A stretch of DNA of 64,000 nucleotides from assembly GCF_001187865.1 (NCBI RefSeq), contig NZ_LGIT01000009.1:1-64000 (forward strand). Reading direction: 5' to 3'. Shown in pieces: positions 29,618 to 40,862 of this stretch; positions within the stretch are counted from its first letter, which is position 1; each line of letters starts with the position of its first letter. Below the pieces are notes generated by a model that had not been told where the DNA came from, did not search any database, and worked only from the letters and a program-made list of their open reading frames with translations. The position numbers and the translations under genes are program-made. This stretch comes from Klebsiella sp. RIT-PI-d (lineage in GTDB: Bacteria; Pseudomonadota; Gammaproteobacteria; Enterobacterales; Enterobacteriaceae).

Positions 29618-30682
29618 TTAAAACTGATATGTCAGGCCTGCGGCAACGATATCATCGCTGTTGATCCCGAGCTTGTTATCGTCATCCAGCTGGTTGATTT
29701 TATAATCAACGAAAGCCGACATGTTCTTGTTGAAATAATATGTTGCGCCGACGTCAATATATTTGACGATATCTTCATCACCCACCCCTTCAATATCTTT
29801 ACCCTTAGACTGCACATAGCCCAGAGATGGACGCAGACCGGATTCAAACTGATACTGGGCGACAGCTTCAAAATGCTGCGCTTTATTGGCAAAACCGCCT
29901 GAAATTGGCGTCATATTACGCGTTTCAGAATACATAGTAGCCAGATAGATATTATTAGCGTCATATTTCAGGCCGGTTGCCCAGGCTTCGGCTTTGTCGC
30001 CCTGACCGCGCGGTGCCAGCAGTGGATTTTGCTGATCGGCAGTACGATCGGAGTTGGTATATGCGCCGCTGACGGCAAAATCGCTGCCGCCAAAATCATA
30101 GCTCAGAGAGGTACCGAAACCGTCACCGTTCTGTTTCTTAACGTCGCGGCCTTCGTTTTTGCCCTGATACTGTAAGGTCAAATCCAGTCCGTCAACCGCA
30201 CCAAAGAAGTCTGTATTACGATAGGTTGCCAGCCCGCTGGCACGTTTGGTCATAAAGTTGTCGGTCTGTGCAGAAGAGTCGCCGCCGAACTCAGGGAACA
30301 TATCGGTCCAGGCTTCAACATCGTACAGTGCACCCAGGTTACGACCGTAATCAATCGAGCCAAATTCGCTAAATTTCAAACCGGCAAAGGCCAGACGAGT
30401 TTTCTGCGAGCTGCTGTTGCCTTCTTCTTTGTTACCGGCAAATTCGGCTTCCCAGCGACCAAATCCGGTCAATTGATCGTTGATTTGCGTTTCGCCTTTA
30501 AATCCAAAACGTACATAAGTTTGATCGCCGTCTTTACTGTCATTATCGCTGAAGTAATGCATGGCTTTTACTTTGCCATACACATCAAGTTTATTGCTGT
30601 TCTTATTATAAACTTCAGCTGCCTGAACGGCTGAGGACGCTGCAACACCCATTACTACTAATGCCAGAATGCTCTTTTTCAT
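29618..30682 (-). CDS. phoE: Outer membrane phosphoporin PhoE
   Basis: A 354-residue porin: signal peptide of about 21 residues ([21 protein letters not shown]) then a 16-strand barrel starting [16 protein letters not shown] and ending in AAGLTYQF with C-terminal Phe. It is an anion-favouring trimeric pore made under phosphate limitation. The frame extends to 30745, but the ATG at 30682 starts the signal sequence. A Pho box lies upstream. Confidence 0.95.
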   Translation of the reverse strand: MKKSILALVVMGVAASSAVQAAEVYNKNSNKLDVYGKVKAMHYFSDNDSKDGDQTYVRFGFKGETQINDQLTGFGRWEAEFAGNKEEGNSSSQKTRLAFAGLKFSEFGSIDYGRNLGALYDVEAWTDMFPEFGGDSSAQTDNFMTKRASGLATYRNTDFFGAVDGLDLTLQYQGKNEGRDVKKQNGDGFGTSLSYDFGGSDFAVSGAYTNSDRTADQQNPLLAPRGQGDKAEAWATGLKYDANNIYLATMYSETRNMTPISGGFANKAQHFEAVAQYQFESGLRPSLGYVQSKGKDIEGVGDEDIVKYIDVGATYYFNKNMSAFVDYKINQLDDDNKLGINSDDIVAAGLTYQF

Positions 30683-30765
30683 TTTTAACCCTGCTTCTTT
30701 GAAAGTCGTGCAAATAAATACAGGCTTCTGCCCCGTTGAAAACATGAAGGGTTTTAACGTCTGAG

Positions 30766-30784
30766 GATGAAAGATTTATGACAG
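30766..30784 (-). promoter_or_regulatory. Pho box (PhoB site) of phoE
   Basis: On the minus strand the site reads CTGTCATAAATCTTTCATC, two direct 7-bp repeats of CTGTCAT type with an AT-rich spacer, matching the PhoB consensus except for one T in the second repeat. It sits about 85 bp before the phoE ATG. Confidence 0.82.
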
Positions 30785-30971
30785 TTTCAGATTATTGCTA
30801 AAATATTCACATTAATTATGTTTGTAATGAAACGGTAACGCTGCGTCGCTACGCTTGCTGATCCTGCGCAACAAAATGTTGCGTGCAATGCTGCCAGAGT
30901 TGGCAAGCGGCCTGACTCCTGTTACAACGTTTGCCTGATACCTATTTCTTATTTGTATACGGCAGAAAATG

Positions 30972-32075
30972 ATGAGTGACAGCCAGACGCTGGTGGTAAA
31001 ACTGGGCACCAGCGTATTAACCGGCGGATCGCGCCGCCTGAACCGGGCCCATATTGTTGAACTGGTGCGCCAGTGCGCGCAGCTTCATGCCGCCGGGCAT
31101 CGCATTGTTATTGTCACCTCTGGCGCGATTGCCGCCGGACGTGAACATCTTGGTTACCCTGAGCTTCCGGCAACCATCGCCTCAAAACAGCTGCTGGCTG
31201 CGGTAGGGCAGAGCCGCCTGATCCAGCTCTGGGAACAGCTTTTCTCCATTTATGGCATTCATATCGGGCAGATGCTGCTGACCCGCGCCGACATGGAAGA
31301 CAGAGAGCGTTTTTTGAACGCGCGTGACACCCTGCGCGCGCTGCTTGATAACAATATCGTCCCGGTCATTAACGAAAATGACGCGGTGGCCACCACCGAA
31401 ATCAAAGTTGGTGATAACGATAACCTTTCGGCACTGGCTGCAATCCTCGCCGGTGCGGATAAATTGCTCCTGCTAACCGATCAGCAGGGCCTGTATACCG
31501 CCGACCCGCGCAACAACCCTGCCGCCGAACTGATCGAAAATGTGTACAGCATTGACGACGGCCTGCGTGCCGTTGCCGGTGACAGTGTTTCTGGTCTGGG
31601 AACCGGTGGGATGGGTACCAAACTTCAGGCGGCCGATGTCGCCTGTCGGGCAGGCATTGATACTATCATCGCTGCCGGTAGCCGCCCGGGCGTGATTGGC
31701 GACGTGATGGAAAATATTTCTGTCGGTACGCGCTTTCATGCTCAGGAGTCTCCGCTGGAGAACCGCAAGCGCTGGATTTTCGGCGCACCGCCTGCGGGCG
31801 AAATTACCGTTGATGAGGGCGCAACCGCTGCCATTCTGCAACGCGGTAGTTCATTGCTTCCCAAAGGCATTAAAAACGTGACAGGAAACTTCTCCCGTGG
31901 TGAAGTGATCCGCATTCGAAGTCTTGATGGCCGCGACATCGCCCACGGCGTTAGCCGCTATAACAGCGATGCGCTACGCCGTATTGCCGGTCACCATTCT
32001 CAACAAATCGACGCGATCCTCGGCTATGAATATGGCCCGGTAGCCGTTCATCGCGACGATATGATCACACGCTAA
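30972..32075 (+). CDS. proB: Glutamate 5-kinase
   Basis: A 367-residue enzyme: amino-acid kinase domain (about 1-255, [35 protein letters not shown]) and a C-terminal PUA domain (about 275-355). It phosphorylates glutamate for proline synthesis and is feedback-inhibited by proline. Two ATGs occur at 30969 and 30972; the second gives the E. coli N-terminus [10 protein letters not shown]. Followed by proA after 10 bp. Confidence 0.97.
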   Translation: MSDSQTLVVKLGTSVLTGGSRRLNRAHIVELVRQCAQLHAAGHRIVIVTSGAIAAGREHLGYPELPATIASKQLLAAVGQSRLIQLWEQLFSIYGIHIGQMLLTRADMEDRERFLNARDTLRALLDNNIVPVINENDAVATTEIKVGDNDNLSALAAILAGADKLLLLTDQQGLYTADPRNNPAAELIENVYSIDDGLRAVAGDSVSGLGTGGMGTKLQAADVACRAGIDTIIAAGSRPGVIGDVMENISVGTRFHAQESPLENRKRWIFGAPPAGEITVDEGATAAILQRGSSLLPKGIKNVTGNFSRGEVIRIRSLDGRDIAHGVSRYNSDALRRIAGHHSQQIDAILGYEYGPVAVHRDDMITR

Positions 32076-32085
32076 GGAGCGTACG

Positions 32086-33339
32086 ATGCTGGAAAAAATG
32101 GGGAAAGAGGCTAAAGCGGCGTCTTACCAGCTGGCGCTGCTGAGCAGTAAAGAAAAAAACCGCGTGCTGGGAAAAATCGCTGACTATCTGGAGTCGCACG
32201 CCCAGGACATCCTGGCGGCTAACGAACAGGATCTGCAGGAAGCACGTGATAACGGTTTGAGCGATGCGATGCTCGACCGCCTGGCGCTCAGCCCGGCACG
32301 CCTGAATGCGATTGCCAGCGACGTTCGTCAGGTCTGCCAGCTGGCCGATCCGGTAGGGCAGATTATCGATGGCGGTCTGCTGGACAGCGGGCTGCGCATT
32401 GAACGTCGTCGCGTCCCGCTCGGGGTCATTGGGGTTATTTATGAAGCGCGTCCCAACGTGACCGTTGACGTCGCCTCCCTGTGTCTCAAAACCGGCAATG
32501 CGGCCATCTTGCGCGGCGGTAAAGAGACGTGGCGCACCAATGCTGCAACAGTTAAGGTCATTCAGCAGGCGCTGGAAGAGTGCGGCCTGCCCGCCGGCGC
32601 CGTTCAGGCGATCGAAAGCCCGGACCGCGCGCTGGTGAGTGAGCTGCTGCGCATGGATAAGTACATCGACATGCTGATCCCGCGCGGTGGGGCAGGGCTG
32701 CACAAGCTGTGCCGCGAGCAATCCACCATTCCGGTTATCACCGGCGGCATTGGCGTTTGCCATATTTTTGTCGATGCGTCCGCAGAGATCGCCCCTGCGC
32801 TCGACATCCTCGTTAATGCGAAAACTCAGCGTCCCAGTACCTGCAACACGGTTGAAACCCTGCTGGTACATCAGGCTATTGCCGAACGGTTTTTGCCGGC
32901 GCTCAGCGAGCGGATGGCGAAAAGCAGCGTAACGCTTCACGCGGATGCTAACGCCATTGCACTGTTAGAAGCCGGTCCGGCGCAGGTTACACCGGTGAAA
33001 GCAGAAGAGTATGATAACGAGTTCTTATCGCTGGATCTGAACGTCAAGCTGGTTACTGACCTGGACGACGCGATTGCCCACATTCGCCAGCATGGCACTC
33101 AGCATTCCGATGCTATCCTGACGCGCACCCTGCGTAACGCTAACCGTTTCGTTAACGAAGTGGATTCTTCCGCCGTTTACGTCAACGCCTCTACCCGCTT
33201 CACCGACGGCGGCCAGTTTGGCCTTGGCGCAGAAGTGGCCGTCAGCACGCAAAAATTGCACGCACGCGGTCCGATGGGTCTGGAAGCGCTGACCACCTAC
33301 AAGTGGATCGGTTACGGCGACGATACTATTCGTGCTTAA
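32086..33339 (+). CDS. proA: Gamma-glutamyl phosphate reductase
   Basis: A 417-residue NADPH-dependent aldehyde-dehydrogenase-superfamily enzyme, same length as E. coli ProA. It reduces glutamyl phosphate to glutamate semialdehyde. The catalytic Cys lies in [13 protein letters not shown] (about residue 255), and [12 protein letters not shown] and GGAGLHKLC are conserved. Start behind AAGGAGCGTACG. Confidence 0.97.
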   Translation: MLEKMGKEAKAASYQLALLSSKEKNRVLGKIADYLESHAQDILAANEQDLQEARDNGLSDAMLDRLALSPARLNAIASDVRQVCQLADPVGQIIDGGLLDSGLRIERRRVPLGVIGVIYEARPNVTVDVASLCLKTGNAAILRGGKETWRTNAATVKVIQQALEECGLPAGAVQAIESPDRALVSELLRMDKYIDMLIPRGGAGLHKLCREQSTIPVITGGIGVCHIFVDASAEIAPALDILVNAKTQRPSTCNTVETLLVHQAIAERFLPALSERMAKSSVTLHADANAIALLEAGPAQVTPVKAEEYDNEFLSLDLNVKLVTDLDDAIAHIRQHGTQHSDAILTRTLRNANRFVNEVDSSAVYVNASTRFTDGGQFGLGAEVAVSTQKLHARGPMGLEALTTYKWIGYGDDTIRA

Positions 33340-33456
33340 ATGCCCCCGGGTGATGCAAAAATAGTCGGTTGATTCATCAGGCCATTGACGCATCGCCCGG
33401 TTAGTTTTAACCTTCTCTCCCGTGATTTACCGCAGGTGAATCACTCCCTTCCCAGG

Positions 33457-33532
33457 GCCGATATAGCTCAGTTGGTAGAGCAGCGCATTCGTAATGCGAA
33501 GGTCGGAGGTTCGACTCCTCTTATCGGCACCA
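33457..33532 (+). tRNA. thrW: tRNA-Thr (anticodon CGT)
   Basis: A 76-base tRNA starting GCCGATA and ending TATCGGCACCA with encoded CCA; the anticodon loop reads ATTCGTAAT between GCGC-type stem arms. It follows proA as thrW does in E. coli, where prophage CP4-6 is inserted. An integrase gene begins 163 bp downstream, so the 3' end is the likely attachment core. Confidence 0.97.
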
Positions 33533-33695
33533 TTTCAAGATCTTCTCAAGTCTATCGAAATCAACTTAAAGCCCGTATACTGCGGTTTCTGGCCCATATC
33601 TTATCTTTTGTTATCAACTGGATCCAACCGGAATCAAGTCACAGTTGGGGGCATAAGTGGGGACATTTTGTGTTCGGTCCAGGGAGATGCCCCCA

Positions 33696-34891
33696 ATGAA
33701 GCTTAATGCACGACAGGTAGACGCTGCGAAACCCAGAGAGAAAGCCTATAAGCTGGCAGATGTGGCTGGTTTGTATCTTGAGGTTGTTTCCTCTGGTTCT
33801 CGATACTGGCGGATGAAATATCGCTTTAATGGAAAAGAGAAGCGTATGGCTTTTGGTGTCTATCCAGCAGTGTCCCTTGCACAAGCGAGGGCACTACGTG
33901 ATGAAGCCAAGAAAAAGCTGGCCGAGGGCATCGATCCGTCTTTCGCCAGGAAAGAAGAAAAGCTGGTTCGCGATGTGCAGCTCAACAACACGTTTCAGGC
34001 TGTGGCGCTTGAATGGCACGGAACGAAGGTGAGTCGATGGTCAGAAGGGTATGCCTCTGACATTATCGAAGCCTTCAATAAAGATATTTTCCCCTATATT
34101 GGCCAACAGCCGGTGAATGAAATTAAACCGCTGGTTCTGCTGAATATGCTGCGTAGATTGGAAAGCCGTGGCGCGACAGAGAAGGCCAAGAAGGTTCGCC
34201 AGCGCTGCAGTGAAGTCTTTCGTTACGCCATCGTGACTGGTCGTGCGGAATATAACCCTACAGCGGATCTTACCAGCGCGATGTCAGGGCATGAATCGAA
34301 GCATTATCCCTTCCTTACTGTTGAGGAGTTACCTGATTTCTTTAAAGCTCTCTCTGGTTATACAGGCAGCCCGCTGGTTGTTCTTGCCGCACGTTTGCTA
34401 ATCCTTACGGGAGTACGCACCGGTGAGCTTCGAGGTGCATTCTGGAGCGAGTTTGATCTTGAGAAAGCGGTGTGGGAAATCCCTGCAGGTCGTATGAAGA
34501 TGAAACGGCCCCACCTTGTGCCCCTGTCTACCCAAGCGCTGGAAATCGTACAACAGCTCAAAGTGATGTCTGGGCAATATCCTCTGGTGTTTCCTGGCAG
34601 GAATGATCCCCACAAAACGATGAGCGAAGCGAGTATTAATCAGGTATTTAAGCGGATTGGTTATACGGGTAAGGTAACGGGCATGGTTTCCGCCACACGA
34701 TGAGTACGATTTTGCATGAGGAAGGGTTCAATACGGCATGGATTGAAACCCAGCTTGCGCATGTCGATAAGAATGCGATTCGTGGGACGTATAACCATAC
34801 TCAGTATCTGGAAGGGCGTAGGGAGATGATGGAGTGGTATGCCGACTATATTAATAACATTGGCAAAAATAAACTTATCATAGCCTTATGA
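33696..34891 (+). pseudogene. P4-type tyrosine integrase, frameshifted
   Basis: The reading frame gives an N-terminal DUF4102-type domain (MKLNARQVDAAKPREKAYKL), a SAM-like core-binding domain and a catalytic domain with the first Arg in LTGVRTGELRG. At about 34681 one C is missing, so Gly-His-Gly-Phe-Arg-His-Thr becomes GMVSATR and a stop. The rest of the protein (STILHEEGFNTAWIETQLAH and the Tyr in RGTYNHTQ) continues in another frame from 34700 to 34891. The missing bases remove the conserved His-x-x-Arg box, so the product should be inactive. Start by homology at 33696; an upstream in-frame codon lies at 33657. Confidence 0.88.
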
Positions 34892-35282
34892 TACTAGCTC
34901 CGAATTTAGCCGTTTATTGGTAGATAGCGTGAAAAATTAAGCAGAGTTCCCCCGTTCTGGAGGAACTCTAAACTAGAAATTTTTTTACTAATTTACATTT
35001 ACGATTAATTCAGAAACATTACATTCGCGCCTGACGGTCTAATTAATACCAAAGATGAAACTCTCTGATTACTCGAAATTTTAAGTTACGGTGACCTGCA
35101 TAATGGATCTCAAGCCAAAGAAATAATAGAGCTCAAAATATCGGAAAGGAAACTATGAGTAGTGAATGTGAGGTGTATTAATTCAATAGGTTAGGATTAC
35201 ATTTCAATGTAACCCTTTTTTTTCATGAAAAATACATTAGCAAGAAAGAAACATCTTCAAGCGTAGTATCGATTTTTTAATT
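34892..35282. other. AT-rich intergenic region after the integrase
   Basis: No gene recognised. A small inverted repeat GGTTAGGATTACAT / ATGTAACCC-like lies around 35190-35213, followed by seven T, and could be a terminator. Base composition is clearly lower in G+C than the core genes to the left. Confidence 0.5.
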
Positions 35283-36830
35283 TTAGACATCAACGCTTTC
35301 TTCTTGTAATTCCTTAATAAGTTCCTCCCGAGATTTATTTTCAATTACATCTCTTTCCATTTGTAATTTCTTAAGCATGAAACTATTCGTCAATTCAAAA
35401 GTATCAAATATTGTGTGCCAATTCTTAACGTAACGCTACATATTGGCATCATCAGACACCAAACCAACATCACCAGGGGCGGCATAGTTTGACAAGCGAG
35501 TAGGTATCTCTATATCTTGACTAGAAATCTTCCTGCCTATAATAATTAATTCAAAATGCAAATTTTGGCTAGAAAATTCAGGATGTTGTTTAATAATCCC
35601 AGCATAATCTTCCAGTTGACGTAAATGCTTAACATTAAGGGCTATGCTTGGTCTTTTAATTTCAATGATTATGCATCTAAAAATCTTATTGCCGTTAGAG
35701 TCACAAGTTGGCATTCTTCTGGCTAAGAATAAATCCGTTTGTCTCTTAGCGCCTATAATATCCTCTCCATTTTCCACATCTTTTGCATCTATGTTATTAA
35801 TGGAGTAAACACTATCCCTCAATGATCTTGCAATCTTAGTAAAATTATCCTCCTCAGCGCCTATAGCTTCGTATCTTTCATCAAATAACCATGTATTATT
35901 TTCAATGGTTTTTTGTAAGTCAGGCGTTTCAAGAACATCTTTATAATGCTCATTCATTATTAGGTTCAGTTTTTTAACTGCAAAACGCCTTCTTAGAAAC
36001 TCCTCAATTGAAATTATAATATTTTCTAATTTTTTTAATTGTGATGCAAATCTAGAAAGATCACTATCACTTGAATTCAAAACACTTTTCAGAATATCAA
36101 ATAAATCTTCATTTTGATTTGATACAAGCATCTTATCAAGAAGTCTGATGATTATCTTTTTATGCTTTATAGTCAGTGATACCAAAAACTGAGGAGCGGC
36201 AATATAAATACTTCTTACAACCTGCTTGATACTATTTATTTTCCAGTTAGCATATGTTATATCGTATTCATTGTATGTAGGGGAAGCACAATCCTCTTCA
36301 AGTTTTTGTATAGCTTTTTCAACCTGCACACTCAAATGAAAATCTCTTTTTTATTGAATGCTGTAGATTCTTTGTGAACTATCAGTCAAGTAAATAAATG
36401 ATTTCTTTGTCGCTGATTTTTTATCCCAGCGAATCCCTTTTACAGAGAAATCATTATTTTCAATATCGAAGGAGACCTCTTTTATTGCGTGTTCTGTGAT
36501 GTCAACCTCAGCAACATTTACGAAAACCTTCCTTTCATCATCCAATGCCAATTTACAACAGAATTCATTGGGCAAAATAGAAAAAAGTTCGCGTCTATCT
36601 GGAAGGCTTGAATGTAACAATGTTAATTAAACACACGTCCCCTTACCCATTGCATTTAATAAACTGTTTTGCTCATCAGCGACGATATCTATTTGAGATT
36701 CCTATACCTTAAGATCCTCATCATTAATTTTGATATAGGCATTTCTACCTAAGTATTTAGTATACTAGATAGCCTGATGACAAAGTCTATGAAATGATAA
36801 ACGTCCTCGACCTATCATTACGACCTCATC
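35283..36830 (-). pseudogene. Decayed ATPase/nuclease-type gene with several in-frame stops
   Basis: A single minus-strand frame runs 516 codons from 36830 to TAA 35285-35283, interrupted by TAG 36767, TAG 36704, TAA 36629, TAA 36353 and TAG 35438 (first base of each codon) without any frameshift. The largest open parts are 36620-36354 and 36350-35439. The C-terminal half has a PD-(D/E)xK-like core: AKRQTDLFLARR then CIIIEIKRPSIALNVKHLRQ, preceded by the IENNTWLFDERYEAI segment seen in Shedu/DUF4263-type and GHKL-ATPase-linked nucleases. The continuation after the last stop (RYVKNWHTIFDTFEL) looks coding. An N-terminal ATPase would be expected but is mostly missing. Probable dead defence gene; family assignment is tentative. 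Confidence 0.6.
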
Positions 36831-37039
36831 TCATAATCTTGAGGAAATGCTTCAAAAACATCCATAACAGGTTATGAAACCCAGGTTCAGGTGGTTTGCT
36901 AATTCTTGAGCCTAATTCAAGCTGTAACTACATGCATTAGTTCTATTTCTTTTTTCAGAATCTCGATAAGATCCTGTAGTCCAAAAGGAAATTTTTTGTG
37001 ACCTAGAAAGTATAGCTACATTGGCTCTATCGAAAGGAA
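36831..37039. other. AT-rich stretch without recognised gene
   Basis: Between the decayed nuclease gene and the LysR fragment. Short protein-like stretches occur in more than one frame on the minus strand, suggesting further debris, but none can be identified. Confidence 0.4.
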
Positions 37040-37198
37040 TTATTCTTCAAGGACAATCCTGAGACTGCTGTCACGAAAATAATCACACGCCCGGTCTTCA
37101 AGGCAGTAAGCAATACCGGCGTCGGAAAGATACAGGTCAATTGTCAGGCTAATACAGTTGTACCAGCCATTAATCAGAGCCAGTTTTCTCTCACTCAT
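37040..37198 (-). pseudogene. LysR-type regulator fragment
   Basis: A 52-codon frame starting MSERKLALINGWYN and containing AGIAYCLEDRACDYFRDSSL. This is the end of the effector domain of LysR regulators (usual Gly-Ile-x-Tyr-x-x-Glu-x-x-Val near the C-terminus), and is clearly related to the GITYCLEERVAEYIKKGELS segment of the intact LysR at 43233-44159. DNA-binding domain and most of the effector domain are absent. It lies 61 bp beyond the stop of the epimerase-type gene, on the same strand. Confidence 0.65.
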
Positions 37199-37259
37199 AT
37201 GATTATTCGGTTAAATGGCTTAACCGGCCTGTAAAGGCCGGTAGCAAAGGAAGTGAGCG

Positions 37260-38144
37260 TCAGACGCTATCTGTCCAGCGGTAAACTGGGTGGTATCCCA
37301 GAACGCGTATAGCCTTATCACTACTTAGCACTGATTCGTTACCTGTAAATTTTTTGCGCTGTTCAGCGCCTGGATAGTAGCGGTCCAGAAGTTCCTGTGT
37401 GGGGGTACGCATGCAGGTCACATCGCTGGTAATAAAGAACTCATCGTTACCCCTGACATCATATTCGACTGCTTTCTCAATCGCCTGGGCAACATCCCGG
37501 ACGTCTACATAAGTCCACATATTCCATTGCCTTACTGCAGGATCGTTCTGCCAGCTTTCAAACTGCACGTATTCTTCCGGCGCCATAACATTAGAAAGCC
37601 GTAGGCAGGTAATGCGCATGTCAGCGTTATTAAGACAAAACTGACGTGCCATCTCTTCACCCAGCACTTTAGTCAGCGCGTAAATGCTTAATCCGCGAGT
37701 CGAGTAGTACTCATCCACCGGAACATAGGGAGCATCCCACTGGTCGTAAGGCACGCCGGTAGGGACTTCGCTTGATGACCAGATGATATTTTTAATCCCC
37801 AGGCGCCTGGATGCCTCAAACACGTTGAAGGTAGCCAGCATATTATTTCTGAACTCATCAGAATCGGGGATCATTCGGGGGTGAGGAATACTGGCAAGGT
37901 GAACAACGGCATCGAAGGCTGCAAATTCAGGTCGTGAATAAACGTCTTCCCCGACGGAGGAAAGTGCGTCGAGCGTTGCGCCAAAATCCTCTAAATCTGC
38001 GATCATCGCTGGATGGGTAGCGGTTACGGGCTCTTTTTTATCGATGAGAAACAGTTTATAACCCGCTTTCTCAAGCCACTCTACTGTAACCCTGCCAATT
38101 TTCCCTGAAGCACCGGTAATGGCTATACGTTTTTTATCTGACAT
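37260..38144 (-). CDS. NAD-dependent epimerase/dehydratase (extended SDR)
   Basis: A 294-residue protein with the N-terminal Rossmann motif TGASGKIGR (residues 10-18), the acidic binding residue in IADLEDFG, and the active-site Tyr-x-x-x-Lys in YALTKVLGEE (about residues 155-164), with Ser in WSSSE. It resembles sugar epimerases and uronate dehydrogenases. Substrate unknown. Start follows AAGGACGAACT. A long AT-rich region separates it from the plus-strand SDR. Confidence 0.85.
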   Translation of the reverse strand: MSDKKRIAITGASGKIGRVTVEWLEKAGYKLFLIDKKEPVTATHPAMIADLEDFGATLDALSSVGEDVYSRPEFAAFDAVVHLASIPHPRMIPDSDEFRNNMLATFNVFEASRRLGIKNIIWSSSEVPTGVPYDQWDAPYVPVDEYYSTRGLSIYALTKVLGEEMARQFCLNNADMRITCLRLSNVMAPEEYVQFESWQNDPAVRQWNMWTYVDVRDVAQAIEKAVEYDVRGNDEFFITSDVTCMRTPTQELLDRYYPGAEQRKKFTGNESVLSSDKAIRVLGYHPVYRWTDSV

Positions 38145-38927
38145 AGTTCGTCCTTATGGTTGAGGTGCAAATCAACCATAAGTTTTGACGAAAAATAGTA
38201 ATTAGCAATTAGCATGGCTAAATGCTCTGGTTACTTTAATTCAACGGTATAGAGGATACAGTAAAAGTGAAGAGCTGAGCTTTGGTTATCGCGGTTTAAC
38301 TGATTTTCCGAGAATAGTTCTATATTGCTGGAGTCTGAATGCCAATAATTCGCTAATTGTAACCTTTTATACTTCCCATAGATTATTATTAATAAATCAA
38401 ATATCACATGTTGTATGGTAAAAAGCTAACCAGGATCTGATATTGTATTTTTTAGATGACAGCAAAAAATAAATAAATTGCATTGACAAGGTATACGCTT
38501 ATACCTGTCATCTAAATCTACTTAAAATATAAATGTCATTAAAGTCAATTCACGATATTTGGCGGCAGAGACAGGATAGTAGGTACATTTATTGAAATAT
38601 CTGATAGATCTGACGAATCATTCAAATTTATAATTTCTATGATATCAAACGTGTATAATATTACAAAAGAAGAAAACATAAATAATCTAAAATAATATAG
38701 TTGCCAAAAAAACGTTTTCGTTATGCACTGAATGTAAATTTAATTTGAGAAGTTGATATTGATGAGATTGGCTCAATAGAGGTGTGAATATAAAACAATG
38801 ATTTAACTTATTGAAATGCAATGATTATTTCCAGGATTATCATTTTTGCAGATTATTCTGGTCTCGCGCGATTTCAAGATATGAAATCACATGCTACTGT
38901 TAATCAGTCTTTAAATAAGGAGTTAAC
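38145..38927. other. Long AT-rich intergenic region
   Basis: 783 bp without a convincing reading frame on either strand between two divergent dehydrogenase genes. It must hold both promoters. Very A+T-rich throughout, typical of DNA silenced by H-NS. No known RNA or repeat was seen. Confidence 0.5.
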
Positions 38928-39728
38928 ATGACAATCAGAAATATCGCTCTTATTACAGGTGCCTCTAACGGCATCGGTCTTGAAATAGCCAGAAAATTTG
39001 CTCAGAATGGTTGGGATATTATTGCTGTAGCCAGAAATGAAGAGAAACTTTTAAAGGCTACTACTGACCTTAAACAATATGGGACAAACATCCATTCATA
39101 CTCTATTGATCTGAGTAAATATGATGAGGTTGAGAAGCTGAAAAAAAAAGTTACTGATGATGGATTTGATATCGGTGCCTTAGTCATTAATGCAGGTCAG
39201 GGGTTAGGTGGAGCCTTTATTGGCGGAACAGAGCTCGACAAAGAACTTCAGCTCATTCGACTTAATGTGGATTCGTACGTGCATATGTCGAAGATTTTTT
39301 TCCCGGACATGATTAAGCGTGGCGGTGGATATGTGCTGATGACTTCTTCTGTATCCGGAACACAACCGATTCCGTTCGAATCCATATATGGGGCAACAAA
39401 GGCTTTTGTTAACTCCTTCTACTGGGCTGTCCGCAATGAACTGTCAGGCAAGGGACTTAAAATGACATTGCTGTTACCAGGTGCGACTTCTACCAACTTC
39501 TTTATTAACGCAGGCCAGGCTAATACAAAGGTAGGTTCTCATCAGAGTACAACTGCAGAAGAGGTTGCAGAACGAGCATGGTATGCATTGATGAGTGAGC
39601 ATGAAGTCGTTTATGGCAGTGATAACGCAGAACTATCCGCAGAAGTTTATAACCGAATGATGAGCGAGTCGCACAAGGCCCAGAGGGCCAGAATGAACTC
39701 CGAACCTGGTTCGGCTAAAAAAGGCTGA
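38928..39728 (+). CDS. Short-chain dehydrogenase/reductase
   Basis: A 266-residue classical SDR: TGASNGIGLE cofactor motif (residues 11-20), LVINAGQG in place of NNAG, catalytic Ser in MTSSVSGTQP and Tyr-x-x-x-Lys in YGATKAFVNS. Substrate not predictable. Good ribosome binding site AAGGAGTTAAC. A hairpin (39736-39770) follows the stop. Confidence 0.87.
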   Translation: MTIRNIALITGASNGIGLEIARKFAQNGWDIIAVARNEEKLLKATTDLKQYGTNIHSYSIDLSKYDEVEKLKKKVTDDGFDIGALVINAGQGLGGAFIGGTELDKELQLIRLNVDSYVHMSKIFFPDMIKRGGGYVLMTSSVSGTQPIPFESIYGATKAFVNSFYWAVRNELSGKGLKMTLLLPGATSTNFFINAGQANTKVGSHQSTTAEEVAERAWYALMSEHEVVYGSDNAELSAEVYNRMMSESHKAQRARMNSEPGSAKKG

Positions 39729-39735
39729 TACTTAG

Positions 39736-39770
39736 TAGATTCAGACTGGGTTTAACCCAGACTGAATCTA
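39736..39770 (+). terminator. Hairpin after the SDR gene
   Basis: TAGATTCAGACTGGG pairs with CCCAGACTGAATCTA around a TTTAA loop with one internal A/A mismatch. It lacks a proper T-run, so termination is uncertain. Confidence 0.55.
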
Positions 39771-40116
39771 TTTAAAGCATCTGAACATTGATTAAAAGTA
39801 TATTCAGCATTCTCGGAAAAAACATCAGGGGTTCTTTGTTTATTGTCATCGATTAACCACTCAATGTCGTGAAAGACAAACACATAAAATAAACCTTTAT
39901 CTTTAGCAGCCCGGAGTCAGGTATCGATGTGGCAATTTAAATTGCATACTGAGTTTGTTAGTTCATCTTTTTGATACATCTCTTACTGAGACTAACAAGC
40001 TGTAATACAAACGTTCAATTTCTATAAGGTCTTCATAACTAACATTCAATAGTTTATACCTACATAACTGTAACCGAACTAGATGATTAAGTTAAAAATA
40101 ACCTAGCTCAAAAAGA
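39771..40116. other. Intergenic region, nothing recognised
   Basis: 346 bp of AT-rich DNA between the SDR and the convergent hydrolase gene. No open frame longer than a few dozen codons and no motif that I recognise. Confidence 0.45.
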
Positions 40117-40824
40117 TTAAGTTAAATATTCGCTTAGGAAAATTTCAATCTGTTGGAATGCACGATTACAGATTGATTCATTGTATTCCATTTTTCCTGG
40201 AACATCGGCTTTTGGATAAGTAAAAGAGTGAAATGCATTAGCGTAATTGACAAGCTGGAAATTTGCTCCAGCATCGGTCATTTCTCTTACAAAGTTTACA
40301 ACATGCGATGGTGGAACAAATGGATCACCCGCTCCATTGAGCACGAGAATATTAGCAGAAATTTTATCTTTGTAACATTTCAGATGAGTTGTGAGTGTCC
40401 CATGTACACTGATACTTGCCTTTACATCGACTCCGATACGGGCCAGTTCCAGTGCGCAATGTCCGCCATAACAAAAGCCGACAACAGCCAGACAATCTGA
40501 ATTTACACGCTGATCATTTGAGAGAGCATCAAGAGCGGCCCTGAGTCTGGTTTTCTCCTCGGCCTTGTCTTTTATCTCAGACATGCATATTGCAGCTTCT
40601 TCGGACGACAGTTCTACATCTGTTCCATAAAGATCAGCAACAAGAACTACATATCCCATTGCAGCAATACGTTTCCCGTGTGCAACATTGGATGCCGTTA
40701 CTCCCATCATATTCGGACACAAGAGTACCCCAGGAACAGAAGTGTCATGGGGAAAAACCGGATAAATAATTTTTCCAAAAAAAGAGCGTGTACCGGAAGT
40801 CCAGTGCAAATTTTTAAAGTTCAT
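40117..40824 (-). CDS. Dienelactone hydrolase family protein
   Basis: A 235-residue alpha/beta hydrolase. The nucleophile elbow is VVGFCYGGHCALEL (Cys in the Gly-x-Cys-x-Gly motif, as in dienelactone hydrolases), the acid lies in LNGAGDPFVPPSHV and the His in YANAFHSFTYP. Soluble and cytosolic. It follows an SDR gene by 38 bp on the same strand and is probably co-transcribed. Confidence 0.85.
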   Translation of the reverse strand: MNFKNLHWTSGTRSFFGKIIYPVFPHDTSVPGVLLCPNMMGVTASNVAHGKRIAAMGYVVLVADLYGTDVELSSEEAAICMSEIKDKAEEKTRLRAALDALSNDQRVNSDCLAVVGFCYGGHCALELARIGVDVKASISVHGTLTTHLKCYKDKISANILVLNGAGDPFVPPSHVVNFVREMTDAGANFQLVNYANAFHSFTYPKADVPGKMEYNESICNRAFQQIEIFLSEYLT

Positions 40825-40862
40825 AAACTAAGCCCAGAGAAAATACGGTTTGCGTTATAAAT

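Noticed and set aside
35436..36335. Interpretation of the nuclease segment as an intact 299-residue gene starting at TTG 36335
   Set aside because: The same frame continues upstream past a TAA with related coding character and downstream past a TAG, so it is better read as part of one decayed gene.
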